Source: CAUTNH01 sp963543845
Lineage (GTDB): Bacteria; Bacillota_I; Bacilli_A; Acholeplasmatales; Acholeplasmataceae
Direction of reading: 5' to 3'
Length of the DNA stretch: 51,276 bases
NCBI GenBank assembly: GCA_963543845.1
Contig: CAUUCL010000006.1
Coordinates: 1-51,276 of the forward strand
The position numbers and the translations under genes were made by a program. The notes under the pieces are model-generated. The model saw nothing but the letters and a program-made list of their open reading frames with translations. It had not been told where the DNA came from and did not search any database. Shown here piece by piece: positions 15,631 to 23,697 of the stretch. The first letter of the stretch is position 1, and every line of letters begins with the position of its first letter.

Positions 15631-16539
15631 TTATTTAGAAAGATTTAGAGAAATGCATTTTGTTTCTCTTACCCAGACTCTCTTTTGCATTTCTCTTGTC
15701 TTTTCTGGATTTAATACATATATACCATTAAATACATATGCCATTTCTCCAGATTCCGTTTTATAATATGGGAAAACGATTCTTTTCTGATTTGCCTTTG
15801 GCTTTTGTAAGACTGCTTCAACAAACTTATTATTGTTTTCATTTGATGATTCGTAGATTGTGGTTCCGTCAAGAGATATTTCATTATTAAAAGGTACTCT
15901 TTGAATTACATCCTCTAACTTGAGTTTCGGACACCAAATCCATATATTAGATCCTTTTGACTTTTCGAAGTAACACTTCTGCATACCGGAATATCCCTTG
16001 TCAAATAACTCCGACACTTCTTGGATTGTCCTCAATGCAATCTTGCCATCGAATATATCTTTACCTTCAGCTTTTACTTGATCTGCAGTTTTGATAATAT
16101 CTTCCCACTCTAATGGTTTAGTGAGTTTATTGATTCGTTCTTTAATAATTTCAACAACTGTATCAATTTGTGCATTTAGTGATTCAAGCGTTTGACTGGA
16201 CTCAGCATTTATTCTTAATTCCTCTGGTTCAAATTCAACCACGTTTTCTAGACTCCGCATCTTCGTAAGAATCTCTGTAGTACGTTCTTTATCCAATTCT
16301 TCTTGTGGCTTATGGTGATCTTCGTCAATCTCAACCGATAAATTTAGTTGCGGAAAATACAAATCTGCTAAGGCTATTTTATTTTCTTTAAGCCTGAACA
16401 TTTGTTGTGTTACGAACTTTAAATTTGGATTGTCAATTTTATTATAGATTCGTTCGATGCAGTAATTCTTGCTCTTCTTATTCCAAGTTCTTCGAAACTG
16501 ATGAAGAATATAATCCTTTCTATCTGTAGTTTTGCTCAT
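15631..16539 (-). CDS. AbaSI/PvuRts1I-like modification-dependent restriction endonuclease
   Basis: A 302-residue protein. Residues 1-130 resemble the nuclease half of AbaSI-type enzymes: the opening DYILHQFRRT, KFVTQQ, and a PD-(D/E)xK-like core ADLYFPQLNLSVEID with D59, E70 and D72. Residues about 150-302 would be the SRA-like base-reading domain (IWIWCPKL, VFPYYKT, GIYVLN). Known relatives cut DNA carrying 5-hydroxymethyl- or glucosyl-hydroxymethylcytosine, as in T-even-like phages. GGAGAAAG precedes the ATG. It lies 36 bases after the CD1845-like gene and is visibly richer in G+C than the neighbouring core genes. Confidence 0.65.
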   Translation of the reverse strand: MSKTTDRKDYILHQFRRTWNKKSKNYCIERIYNKIDNPNLKFVTQQMFRLKENKIALADLYFPQLNLSVEIDEDHHKPQEELDKERTTEILTKMRSLENVVEFEPEELRINAESSQTLESLNAQIDTVVEIIKERINKLTKPLEWEDIIKTADQVKAEGKDIFDGKIALRTIQEVSELFDKGYSGMQKCYFEKSKGSNIWIWCPKLKLEDVIQRVPFNNEISLDGTTIYESSNENNNKFVEAVLQKPKANQKRIVFPYYKTESGEMAYVFNGIYVLNPEKTREMQKRVWVRETKCISLNLSK

Positions 16540-16575
16540 TATTCTTTCTCCATATCTCTACAAGTTCTAATTTTT

Positions 16576-16857
16576 CTACACCGTTTTAATCTTATCATTT
16601 ATCAATTTAATAAATGCTATCACAGTTGCTCCTATCTTCGAAAGCCCATAAGGACTAAATGGGAAACCGATGACCAAGCCCGATATACCTATTCCAACTT
16701 CTCCCTGAATGAAAGAAGCTAACGCCCTAAATATGCAGAACACCATCACAATATAAAGTAATGCTGTTCCAATACCAAGCAGGAATGTCAGAAAAGCAGT
16801 CAAAATTGATAAAACAAGACTAATCGGAAATAAGATAATTTTTAATATCCATCGCAT
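16576..16857 (-). CDS. CD1845-family small membrane protein of conjugative elements
   Basis: A 93-residue protein with two or three hydrophobic segments (about 6-45 and 55-85). MRWILKIILFPISLVLSILTAF at the start and ISPYGL-like PFSPYGL near the end resemble the CD1845 family, which travels on clostridial conjugative transposons; function unknown. No relaxase, integrase or transfer gene remains here, so it would be a passenger left from an element. A conserved leader element lies upstream. Confidence 0.55.
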   Translation of the reverse strand: MRWILKIILFPISLVLSILTAFLTFLLGIGTALLYIVMVFCIFRALASFIQGEVGIGISGLVIGFPFSPYGLSKIGATVIAFIKLINDKIKTV

Positions 16858-16883
16858 ACACTACCTCTCTTTCTCTTCGGCTT

Positions 16884-17034
16884 ATGTGCTGCTTACAACC
16901 ATTATTTTAGTAGATAGTGGCTCTAAGCAACACATAAACTATCAGTTTCTTCAGTTTTTAACTTTGATAGAAGCTTCAAAACCTTTGATTTTACTGAACT
17001 ATTTGCCTCTTTCATTATTATGACACGAGACCCA
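16884..17034 (-). promoter_or_regulatory. Conserved leader element, copy 1 (upstream of the CD1845-like gene)
   Basis: About 150 bases that match the KilA-N leader at 17969-18115. Common parts, in transcript order: TCGTGTCATAATAATG (contains an extended -10-like TGTCATAAT), a 29-30-codon open frame, an arm ending at its stop codon (16933-16924), a loop of 28 bases and the facing arm (16895-16886). The arms pair as GTGTTGCTTA/TAAGCAGCAC with one G-U-type mismatch. Confidence 0.6.
16923..17015 (-). CDS. Possible 30-codon leader ORF, copy 1
   Basis: ATG at 17015 to TAG, encoding MKEANSSVKSKVLKLLSKLK and then ten more residues ending DSLCVA. Its final codons form the first arm of the leader hairpin. 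No ribosome site precedes it, so translation is doubtful; it is listed because the KilA-N leader has a similarly sized frame in the same place. It may instead be the tail of a lost gene. Confidence 0.3.
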   Translation of the reverse strand: MKEANSSVKSKVLKLLSKLKTEETDSLCVA

Positions 17035-17101
17035 GATGGAAAGTCGTATAGCAACATCAACACTTATAAATCATAATTTATATATTAATTACTTAAAATA
17101 A

Positions 17102-17947
17102 TTATTTCTTTTCCTCTAATTTTTTAATATCACTATCACCAAGTTTTTCAAGTGATATCAATTGTGTTCTTGCAAGTTTTCTAAGTTCTATCATCCTTTC
17201 CTTTTGTTCCATACCTTTACCGATAAGAATTGCATTATAGCTTTCCATATTGGAAAGCACCAGTAACTCATTCAGACTTGCATAGTCCCTCATATTACCT
17301 TTCAAATCTGGATTTTCTTCGCGCCACTGTTTTACTCGCTTATTAAATAAGGCAACATTGAGCATATCTGCTTCACTTGCATATTTATAGGATAACTGTT
17401 CGTTGGTAAGATCCTTTAATAGATATTCTTTGATTGCATCTGTATGGATTTTATAGTTAATCTTAGAAATTTCTCTATTTAAATTCCAACCTAATGATAG
17501 CTTAGAATTTTCATCTGACTTAAGCCTTTTGTAGTCTTGGATTAAATAGAGCTTAAACTCTGCTGAAATCCATGAAGCAAATTCCATTGCTATATCAGGA
17601 TGAGCGAACGTTCCTCCGCCTCTCCCAGATTTAGAAACAATACCGATCGCATTTGTATTTTCAATCCATCTTTGAGGTGATAATGTAAATGCATTTGTTC
17701 CTGCTTCCTTTCTAAAGGAGTCGAATTCGACCCCTTTAAAATTAGGATTGTGAATAGTCTCCCAGAGACCAAGGAATTCAATTGTATCTCTTACTCTCAG
17801 CCAGTTTTTAACAACATCTTTAGGTTCATGCACATTTTTGTATCTTGCAATATCCGTTAGACTTATATAGTCATTTTTAAAGTCTTCAGTATAAATTTGA
17901 ATAGCAAAACCTTTTGCTTCGATCGTGTCTTTTTTCACTTTAGACAT
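17102..17947 (-). CDS. KilA-N domain DNA-binding protein
   Basis: A 281-residue cytoplasmic protein with an N-terminal KilA-N domain (about 10-125): YISLTDIARYKN, then VKNWLRVRDTIEFLGLWE, WIENTNAIGI, GRGGGTFAHPDIAMEFASWI and FKLYLIQDYKRLK. KilA-N is a phage- and transposon-associated DNA-binding fold. The C-terminal part is helical and unassigned. A good GGAGG lies 9 bases before the ATG. The gene follows the second leader element, whose inverted repeat could be its own operator. Confidence 0.8.
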   Translation of the reverse strand: MSKVKKDTIEAKGFAIQIYTEDFKNDYISLTDIARYKNVHEPKDVVKNWLRVRDTIEFLGLWETIHNPNFKGVEFDSFRKEAGTNAFTLSPQRWIENTNAIGIVSKSGRGGGTFAHPDIAMEFASWISAEFKLYLIQDYKRLKSDENSKLSLGWNLNREISKINYKIHTDAIKEYLLKDLTNEQLSYKYASEADMLNVALFNKRVKQWREENPDLKGNMRDYASLNELLVLSNMESYNAILIGKGMEQKERMIELRKLARTQLISLEKLGDSDIKKLEEKK

Positions 17948-17968
17948 GTGAGTTCCTCCTTTATGCTG

Positions 17969-18115
17969 ATGTGCTGTTTACAACATTTATTTTCGTAATA
18001 ACTGCTTTAAACAGCAAACCAACGATTCATTTTTTTGATCTTAAACTTTGGTAGCTCTAAAACCTTTATATTTACTTGACTATTTACCACTGTCATTATT
18101 ATGACACGAAACCCA
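17969..18115 (-). promoter_or_regulatory. Conserved leader element, copy 2 (upstream of the KilA-N gene)
   Basis: Second copy of the element at 16884-17034, about two thirds identical. TTTCGTGTCATAATAATG is followed by a 29-codon frame whose stop lies in the first arm (18016-18008); the facing arm is 17980-17972. The 9-bp arms TGCTGTTTA/TAAACAGCA are perfect, and relative to copy 1 a T-A pair has become C-G on both sides. Confidence 0.6.
18007..18096 (-). CDS. Possible 29-codon leader ORF, copy 2
   Basis: ATG at 18096 to TAA, starting MTVVNSQVNIKVLELPKFK and ending RWFAV. It matches the frame of copy 1 in place, length and the VNS-V-KVL core. No ribosome site is visible, so it may be untranslated or a gene tail. 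Confidence 0.3.
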   Translation of the reverse strand: MTVVNSQVNIKVLELPKFKIKKMNRWFAV

Positions 18116-18350
18116 GCATAAAATCCAGTATAATAGAATCTTTATGTTGTGAAAGGCTTATTAAATATTTAATCATTTTAACTGGTTTAGGAGTATCAAA
18201 AATCCCATCAAGTCCAAATTTTTTTAAATCATTAGTTCCTTGTCTTGAATAAAAATCCAATATTTAGCAAATGTTATTGGTAGCCTCATATAAATATTCA
18301 ATTTCATATGGTCTCCCATTTTTAAAATAAAGTCTATTATTTTTATCCAT
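18099..18350 (-). pseudogene. Remnant of an adenine DNA methyltransferase (type III Mod-like)
   Basis: The minus-strand frame from ATG 18350 reads LYFKNGRPYEIEYLYEAT, hits an in-frame TAA after 28 codons, then continues in the same frame with LDFYSRQGTNDLKK, FDTPKPVKMIKYLI and DSIILDF before stopping. FDTPKP and DSIILDF correspond to the AdoMet-site region of Mod subunits, where DFFAGSGTT should follow; instead the sequence runs into the KilA-N leader. Confidence 0.7.
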
Positions 18351-18366
18351 AATTTCACTTCTCTTT

Positions 18367-18453
18367 ACAATATATGATAGCATTTTTTACTTTTTTTACT
18401 ATATTTAACAATATCTTTTAATATTTAATTTTTTATTATATTTAGTGGTATAA
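18367..18453. repeat. 87-bp direct repeat, right copy
   Basis: Right-hand partner of 15123-15209 with two mismatches in 87 positions. It ends within the functional-looking TGGTATAAT promoter of the DUF1538 operon, so this copy probably preserves the ancestral junction with that gene. Confidence 0.9.
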
Positions 18454-18454
18454 T
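18446..18454 (+). promoter_or_regulatory. Extended -10 promoter of the DUF1538 operon
   Basis: TGG plus TATAAT at the end of the right direct repeat. Transcription would start near 18461, 27 bases before the start codon. Confidence 0.6.
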
Positions 18455-18487
18455 AAAATATATAATTTATAAAAATAGGCTGATAGA

Positions 18488-19969
18488 ATGAATATTATTT
18501 TAAGAAAAATCAAAGATATCTTAATTATGCTTTTACCTCTTTTTTTTCTTACTTTATTTATCCAACTTATTTTATATTTATATGCAAAAGATGTAAATTT
18601 AAATATCCTATATCAGTTTATAATATCGAATGTTATTATGTTTTTTGCTCTTTTTTTTCTTTTAATAGGACTTGATTTTTCTATTTTAGAATTTGGAGAA
18701 GAGCTTGGAAGTAAACTAGTTAAAAAAAGATTTTATTTTATAATTCCAATTGTATCTTTTATTGGCATTTTAATTACTATTTGTGAGCCTGATTTATATA
18801 TTGTTGCTTATAAAATATCAAGCATATCGACTGTTATAAATTTATATCTTTTAATACTTACAATATCTATATCTATTGGTGTATTTTTACTTATTGCGAT
18901 TATTAGACTTTTATTTAATTTAAATATTAAATATACAATTATAATAATGTATATAATTGCATTTTCTCTCCAAGTAGTTCTTACAATTTTAAATAATAAT
19001 TTAGTATCTATCTCATATGATATCGGAGCTGCAACTACAGGCGTTATAATTGTTCCATTTATTTTAAGTCTTGGAATTGGGCTAAGTAAAAATAAAGTCA
19101 AAAAATCTCTTAGTGATAGCTTTGGGCTTGTCGCAATTGTATCAGTTGGTGCTTTAATTGGATCTTTAATTTACTTTATTTTTAAATACACTGCTTTTAA
19201 AAATTATAACCACGTTGAAAGCAGTATAAATACTACTAGTATATTTTCACCATTTATAAAAAATGCTCCAAAGTATTTACTCCAAACTGCAATATCAATT
19301 CTTCCCTTTATTATAATTTTTATAATTCTTCAAATCTTTACAATTAAATTAAAAAGGCAAAAGATTATAAAAATATCCAAAGGATTTGTTTATATTTTTA
19401 TTGGACTTTTTCTTTTTTTACTATCAAGTAATATCGGCTTTACAAACTTTAGTTATTATCTCGGAGATAAACTAAGAAATTTTTCAATCTATATAAAAAT
19501 TTTAATAAGTATCTTTGTTGGTCTTTCAGTAATAATTGCCGAGCCGTCGGCAAAGGTTTTAGCAAATCAGATATATAAAGCATCATATGGAGCAATTAAA
19601 AAAAGAACTATTATAATTTTATTATCACTATCAGTTGGAGTAGCAATGGTTATAATTTTACTAAGAGCTAGTTTTAGCATAAATTTAGTCTATATTATAA
19701 TGCCACTTTATCTAATTGCTTTAGTTTTAATACCGTTTACAAGCGAGATATTCTATGGTATTTCATTTGATTCAGGAAGTGTTGCATCAGGTCCTCTTAC
19801 ATCGGTTTTTATTTTATCATTTATCCAAGGACTTCAAAGAACAAATAAAATTGAGCAATTATACGGTAGTATTGCGATTGTATCGGTTATTCCAATTATA
19901 TTTTTACTTATTTTAGGAATTTACCAAAATATTATTACAAATAGAAAAAAGGAGATATCCAATGAATGA
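18488..19969 (+). CDS. DUF1538 integral membrane protein
   Basis: A 493-residue polytopic protein with about 12 hydrophobic segments in two homologous halves. Half 1 carries SYDIGAATTGVIIVPFILSL (about 176-195) and DSFGLVAIVSVGALIG; half 2 carries SFDSGSVASGPLTSVFILSF. These Gly/Thr/Ser-rich re-entrant-like motifs mark the DUF1538 family, whose transport substrate I do not know. In other bacteria the family is often next to PII-like regulators, as here. Its end overlaps the next gene by 8 bases. Confidence 0.85.
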   Translation: MNIILRKIKDILIMLLPLFFLTLFIQLILYLYAKDVNLNILYQFIISNVIMFFALFFLLIGLDFSILEFGEELGSKLVKKRFYFIIPIVSFIGILITICEPDLYIVAYKISSISTVINLYLLILTISISIGVFLLIAIIRLLFNLNIKYTIIIMYIIAFSLQVVLTILNNNLVSISYDIGAATTGVIIVPFILSLGIGLSKNKVKKSLSDSFGLVAIVSVGALIGSLIYFIFKYTAFKNYNHVESSINTTSIFSPFIKNAPKYLLQTAISILPFIIIFIILQIFTIKLKRQKIIKISKGFVYIFIGLFLFLLSSNIGFTNFSYYLGDKLRNFSIYIKILISIFVGLSVIIAEPSAKVLANQIYKASYGAIKKRTIIILLSLSVGVAMVIILLRASFSINLVYIIMPLYLIALVLIPFTSEIFYGISFDSGSVASGPLTSVFILSFIQGLQRTNKIEQLYGSIAIVSVIPIIFLLILGIYQNIITNRKKEISNE

Positions 19970-20612
19970 TTATATACTATACACTTTAATATCACTTGAA
20001 GAATTTAGTAAAACCATTTTAGATGAGGCTTATAAATCAGGTGTAAATGGGGCAACAATCCTATCAGGATTTGGTAGTGTTAAAAGTAAGTTTTTAAAAT
20101 TTTTAGGTTTTTCAAACTCTAATAAAGAAATAATTTTGCTAATAGCCAAAAAGGAAATTGGTGATAGAGCTCTTGTAAATATTAAAAATAAAATTGATAT
20201 AACTAAAAAACATCGCGGGATAATTTTTACAAGCAAAATACTAGAAATTCACGGAATTTATGAAAGCGATAGTAAAAGCGATGTTAAAAGAATAAGTGAG
20301 GGTAATATGAACGATAAAATTATAGTTGCAATTGTTGATAAAGATTTAGGAAATGATGTTGTAGATTGTGCTACAAAATTCGGTGCTAAGGGAGCTACCA
20401 TTATAAAAGGTAGAGGTGGTGGAAAAAACAACATCACCAAAATATTCAGCTTTGAAATAGAGCCTGAAAAAGATATTGTTTTAATTGTTGTTAAAAATGA
20501 TATTAAGGATATGGTAGTATCTGGAATAAATGAAAAAATGCAAATAAAAGATCCTAATAAAGGAATTGTATTTGTGATGGATGCAATCGAGACACATGGT
20601 CTTTCATTTTAA
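19962..20612 (+). CDS. Double PII-like regulatory protein
   Basis: A 216-residue protein made of two PII-fold units (about 3-103 and 109-216). Each begins with a short strand and helix, holds a glycine-rich loop (SGFGSVKSK, GRGGGKNN) and ends with the PII-type strand pattern KHRGIIFTSKILEIHGI or NKGIVFVMDAIETHGL. The T-loop tyrosine of GlnB is absent. PII proteins sense nucleotides and metabolites and gate membrane partners, so this is probably the regulator of the DUF1538 protein. AGGAG precedes ATG. Confidence 0.8.
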   Translation: MNDYILYTLISLEEFSKTILDEAYKSGVNGATILSGFGSVKSKFLKFLGFSNSNKEIILLIAKKEIGDRALVNIKNKIDITKKHRGIIFTSKILEIHGIYESDSKSDVKRISEGNMNDKIIVAIVDKDLGNDVVDCATKFGAKGATIIKGRGGGKNNITKIFSFEIEPEKDIVLIVVKNDIKDMVVSGINEKMQIKDPNKGIVFVMDAIETHGLSF

Positions 20613-23600
20613 TGATTGATTATTTAAATATAAAGGAAAAACTTGATGAAATAAAAAAAATAAATGAAATTTTTCTTGAAAGAAAATTTCTTTCTTTAGA
20701 CATGGAAAAAGATTATAACGATCTTTTGATTTTGACAAATAACTATGAACTAGATTTTCTATCATACTACAATAAGAAAAAAAATAGTCTTGATTTAAAA
20801 AATAAAAAAATTAATGAAGGTTTTTTACTTAGTAAAGATAAAAACAAAAATAACATTTTTAATATTATTAGAGAAACCCAAAATATGAAAAACGAACTTG
20901 ATGTTTATGAAAAAAACATAACAGATGAGACTAAAATTAAAAACAAAAAACTAGAAGAGATGAAAAACGCTCAGGTTGAGCTTGATTTAAGAGAGTATGT
21001 ATCTAACTTAAAAAAGTTAAACTCTGATAAAAAAGAAGTAAAAGAAAATTATAATAATGCTATTAACTTTTTGATAAATAGTAAAAATCAAAGATTTGAA
21101 AAAATAATTAGTGAAAACAAAGAAAAAATTTTGCAAATTAGAGAAGTTGAAAAAACAGAAATTGATAAGATAAACCTTAAAAAAATATCTTTAAAAGAAT
21201 CTGAACAAGAAAATCTAATTAAGTTGCAAGAAGATGAACAGTACAACATTTTAAATTTTCACAATAGAAACTCTGAGATAAACGAGGTTACTAAAAAAAA
21301 TCAAGTAGATTTTTTCTATTATAAAAGTATTTATGAATCATCTAAAAAAGATGATTTAAATAATATTTTAAAAATCAAAAAAGAAGATATGTCAAAGTTT
21401 ATCTTTAACAAGCGCTCAGATGATGAGATAAATAATCTTGAGCTTGAAAAGTTTTTAGCTGAGTATGAGATTAAAGAAGGCCCTGTTAAACTTTTTATAA
21501 ATGAGTTTGATAAGATATTTCAGATATATGAAAAATACTATCTAAATAAATACAAGACTAAGCTTGATTTAATATCGCTTATTAAAAGATTTATTCTTAA
21601 AGACATTGACCTTGCAAGGACAAAAGAAAGAACAACCTGTCTTAAAAAGACGATGATTGAAGATCTTCAAATTAAAAAAATAGAAAATGATATTAAAGCT
21701 AAAATTGCAACCCAAAAAGAAAATACTGATTATTTAATAAGAGAAAATAATCGTCTTTTTCAAAGACAGTCAATTGATCAAAAAAGAATAAAAAATACTA
21801 ACCTTTTAAAAAATGAGATTGGAATTGAGATCAACAGACTTAACTTTATTTTAGAAAAACTTATTCAGGAGTTTAACTTTTCAAACAATAAGAAAAAAAA
21901 TGATAATACTCTCGAAAACATTAAAAATGAAATTATGTTTAAAGAAAGCGAGCTTGATATAAACTTACAACTTAGAATAAATGATGTTAAAAAGCTTAAT
22001 ACTAATGCTCAAAATAACTCAAATAAACTAATTAGAAAAAATAACTTTTTATTCCAAGTAGATATTTTCAACAATATTAAAAATATAAGTAATAAACTTT
22101 CTAACTTTAGGTTTGATATGATAAATAACCTGTTAGATAAATTTATCAATAACTTCAATATCGCAATTGACCTTTTTAAAAAACTTCCATATTTAAGCGA
22201 TTCTTATCTTGAGTATTTAAATTTTTCAAAGGATATTATAGATGATTTATTTAAAAACTTAAATACCAATTTAAATAATATTTATGTGTATTTTTCAGAT
22301 TATATAAATAAAACTATTAAAGACTATATTAAAACTTGCTCGCTTGACTTTCTAACAAGCATAAAAGATTACATTAAAACAATCAATGATAGGGTTTTAA
22401 TAAATTCTAAAAACTATGAAAAAAATAGCAAGAAAATCATAATTGAAATAAATAACTTTGATGTTAATATTAAAAACGAAAATACTCAGATTGAAAACTT
22501 AGAAAAGCAAATTCTAAAACTTAAGAAAATTAAAAAAGAAGAATCAAGACAAACCAAAATTGATTATATGTTTCTTTTAAATAAGAAAATAGATAATAAA
22601 AATATCTACAAGTTGAAAAAACTAGAGCTTATTAAAAAAGGACACTATTCTGAAATTCTTCAAGAAAAGAATAATTTAATTCTTGACTATCTTAATAGCT
22701 TTGTAAAAAATATTGATATTATTTTAGATAATAAAACTGATAAAATATTTGAAAGATTTGATTTAATAGTTGAAAAAATTAAGAAAATAAATGATTTTAC
22801 AATTTCTAAATTTAACAAAAATTTAGATAATCTAAAACTTATCGTATCTTTTTTAATTGCTAAGAGAATCGATAAAAAAAAGACAGATAAATTATTTAAA
22901 AAAGCTCTTTCAATCATTTATAATAATAAAAATATTTACCTAGTATATATAAATAAAATTGACAGACTAGTAAATTTATTAAATCATTTAACTAATTCAT
23001 TTATTAAAAAATTATATAAAATAGATAATAAAAACTCTGATATTATCTATTTGAGATTTTTAATGCTTTCAAGAATTTACAGATTAAGCATTCTTGAAAA
23101 TTTAAAGATTACTCGCTCTATCTCTAAAAAGAGAAACTATATTACAATATCAAGAAATATAAATAATTTTAAAACCATTAACCAAAGTCAAATTTATGAG
23201 AAAAAGAAAATTAAAGATATCATAAATAAAAACAGGCAAAATGAGCTTGAAGTTATTAAAGATGCTACTTTTAGTGAAAAGAACTCTACTCAAAATGATT
23301 TAGCCATGAAGAAAAAGCATCGTCTTGATAATTATAAAAACATTATCGCAATTGACAGTAACATGAAAAATAAAAGACATGAAATAGTTAAAAATATAAA
23401 TGATTTAAATAACGAGATAATAAATCATAATGATATTTATAAAAATACAACTATAAAAAACTATCAAACTTTAAAAAAAGATAAATATTATCTTGCAAGT
23501 AAACTTTTAAAAGAGCAGCTTACTTTTGAAAATAATTTAAATGACACAATAAATAATATAAATTATAAAATTAGGTTAAACAACGAAAATGCTAATTTTA

Positions 23601-23668
23601 AAATTAAAAATATTTGTGATACAATTAAAAAAATTATTAAAGAAAGAAAAAAAGAATCGCAAAAGTAA
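20612..23668 (+). CDS. Very long Lys/Asn/Ile-rich coiled-coil protein
   Basis: A 1018-residue protein with no signal peptide, membrane segment or P-loop. It is helical throughout with long heptad-like runs (about 30-260, 330-500 and 600-760) broken by short Asn-rich turns; extremely A-rich coding sequence inflates Lys and Asn. I do not recognise the family. Its ATG overlaps the PII stop (TAATG) and has no ribosome site, so its synthesis seems tied to the PII protein, suggesting a scaffold or partner of that system. Confidence 0.75.
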   Translation: MIDYLNIKEKLDEIKKINEIFLERKFLSLDMEKDYNDLLILTNNYELDFLSYYNKKKNSLDLKNKKINEGFLLSKDKNKNNIFNIIRETQNMKNELDVYEKNITDETKIKNKKLEEMKNAQVELDLREYVSNLKKLNSDKKEVKENYNNAINFLINSKNQRFEKIISENKEKILQIREVEKTEIDKINLKKISLKESEQENLIKLQEDEQYNILNFHNRNSEINEVTKKNQVDFFYYKSIYESSKKDDLNNILKIKKEDMSKFIFNKRSDDEINNLELEKFLAEYEIKEGPVKLFINEFDKIFQIYEKYYLNKYKTKLDLISLIKRFILKDIDLARTKERTTCLKKTMIEDLQIKKIENDIKAKIATQKENTDYLIRENNRLFQRQSIDQKRIKNTNLLKNEIGIEINRLNFILEKLIQEFNFSNNKKKNDNTLENIKNEIMFKESELDINLQLRINDVKKLNTNAQNNSNKLIRKNNFLFQVDIFNNIKNISNKLSNFRFDMINNLLDKFINNFNIAIDLFKKLPYLSDSYLEYLNFSKDIIDDLFKNLNTNLNNIYVYFSDYINKTIKDYIKTCSLDFLTSIKDYIKTINDRVLINSKNYEKNSKKIIIEINNFDVNIKNENTQIENLEKQILKLKKIKKEESRQTKIDYMFLLNKKIDNKNIYKLKKLELIKKGHYSEILQEKNNLILDYLNSFVKNIDIILDNKTDKIFERFDLIVEKIKKINDFTISKFNKNLDNLKLIVSFLIAKRIDKKKTDKLFKKALSIIYNNKNIYLVYINKIDRLVNLLNHLTNSFIKKLYKIDNKNSDIIYLRFLMLSRIYRLSILENLKITRSISKKRNYITISRNINNFKTINQSQIYEKKKIKDIINKNRQNELEVIKDATFSEKNSTQNDLAMKKKHRLDNYKNIIAIDSNMKNKRHEIVKNINDLNNEIINHNDIYKNTTIKNYQTLKKDKYYLASKLLKEQLTFENNLNDTINNINYKIRLNNENANFKIKNICDTIKKIIKERKKESQK

Positions 23669-23685
23669 CTTTGTGATTCTTTTTT
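23651..23685 (+). terminator. Terminator of the DUF1538-PII-coiled-coil operon
   Basis: A 13-bp stem, AAAGAATCGCAAA (23651-23663) with TTTGTGATTCTTT (23670-23682), one G-U pair, followed by T residues. The stop codon is in the loop. It can also serve the convergent giant surface-protein gene. Confidence 0.85.
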
Positions 23686-23697
23686 AATGTCTTTGAT

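Larger units (their letters stand above)
17948..18487. other. Gene-free stretch: leader element, methyltransferase remnant, direct repeat, promoter
   Basis: From left to right: KilA-N leader element, a broken DNA methyltransferase fragment (18099-18350, minus strand), the right 87-bp direct repeat (18367-18453), and the extended -10 promoter of the DUF1538 gene. No intact gene was found. Confidence 0.75.

Noticed and set aside
15210..18366. Island read as an insertion sequence or prophage
   Set aside because: There is no transposase, integrase, terminal inverted repeat or phage structural gene; the repeats are direct and contain the resident promoter.
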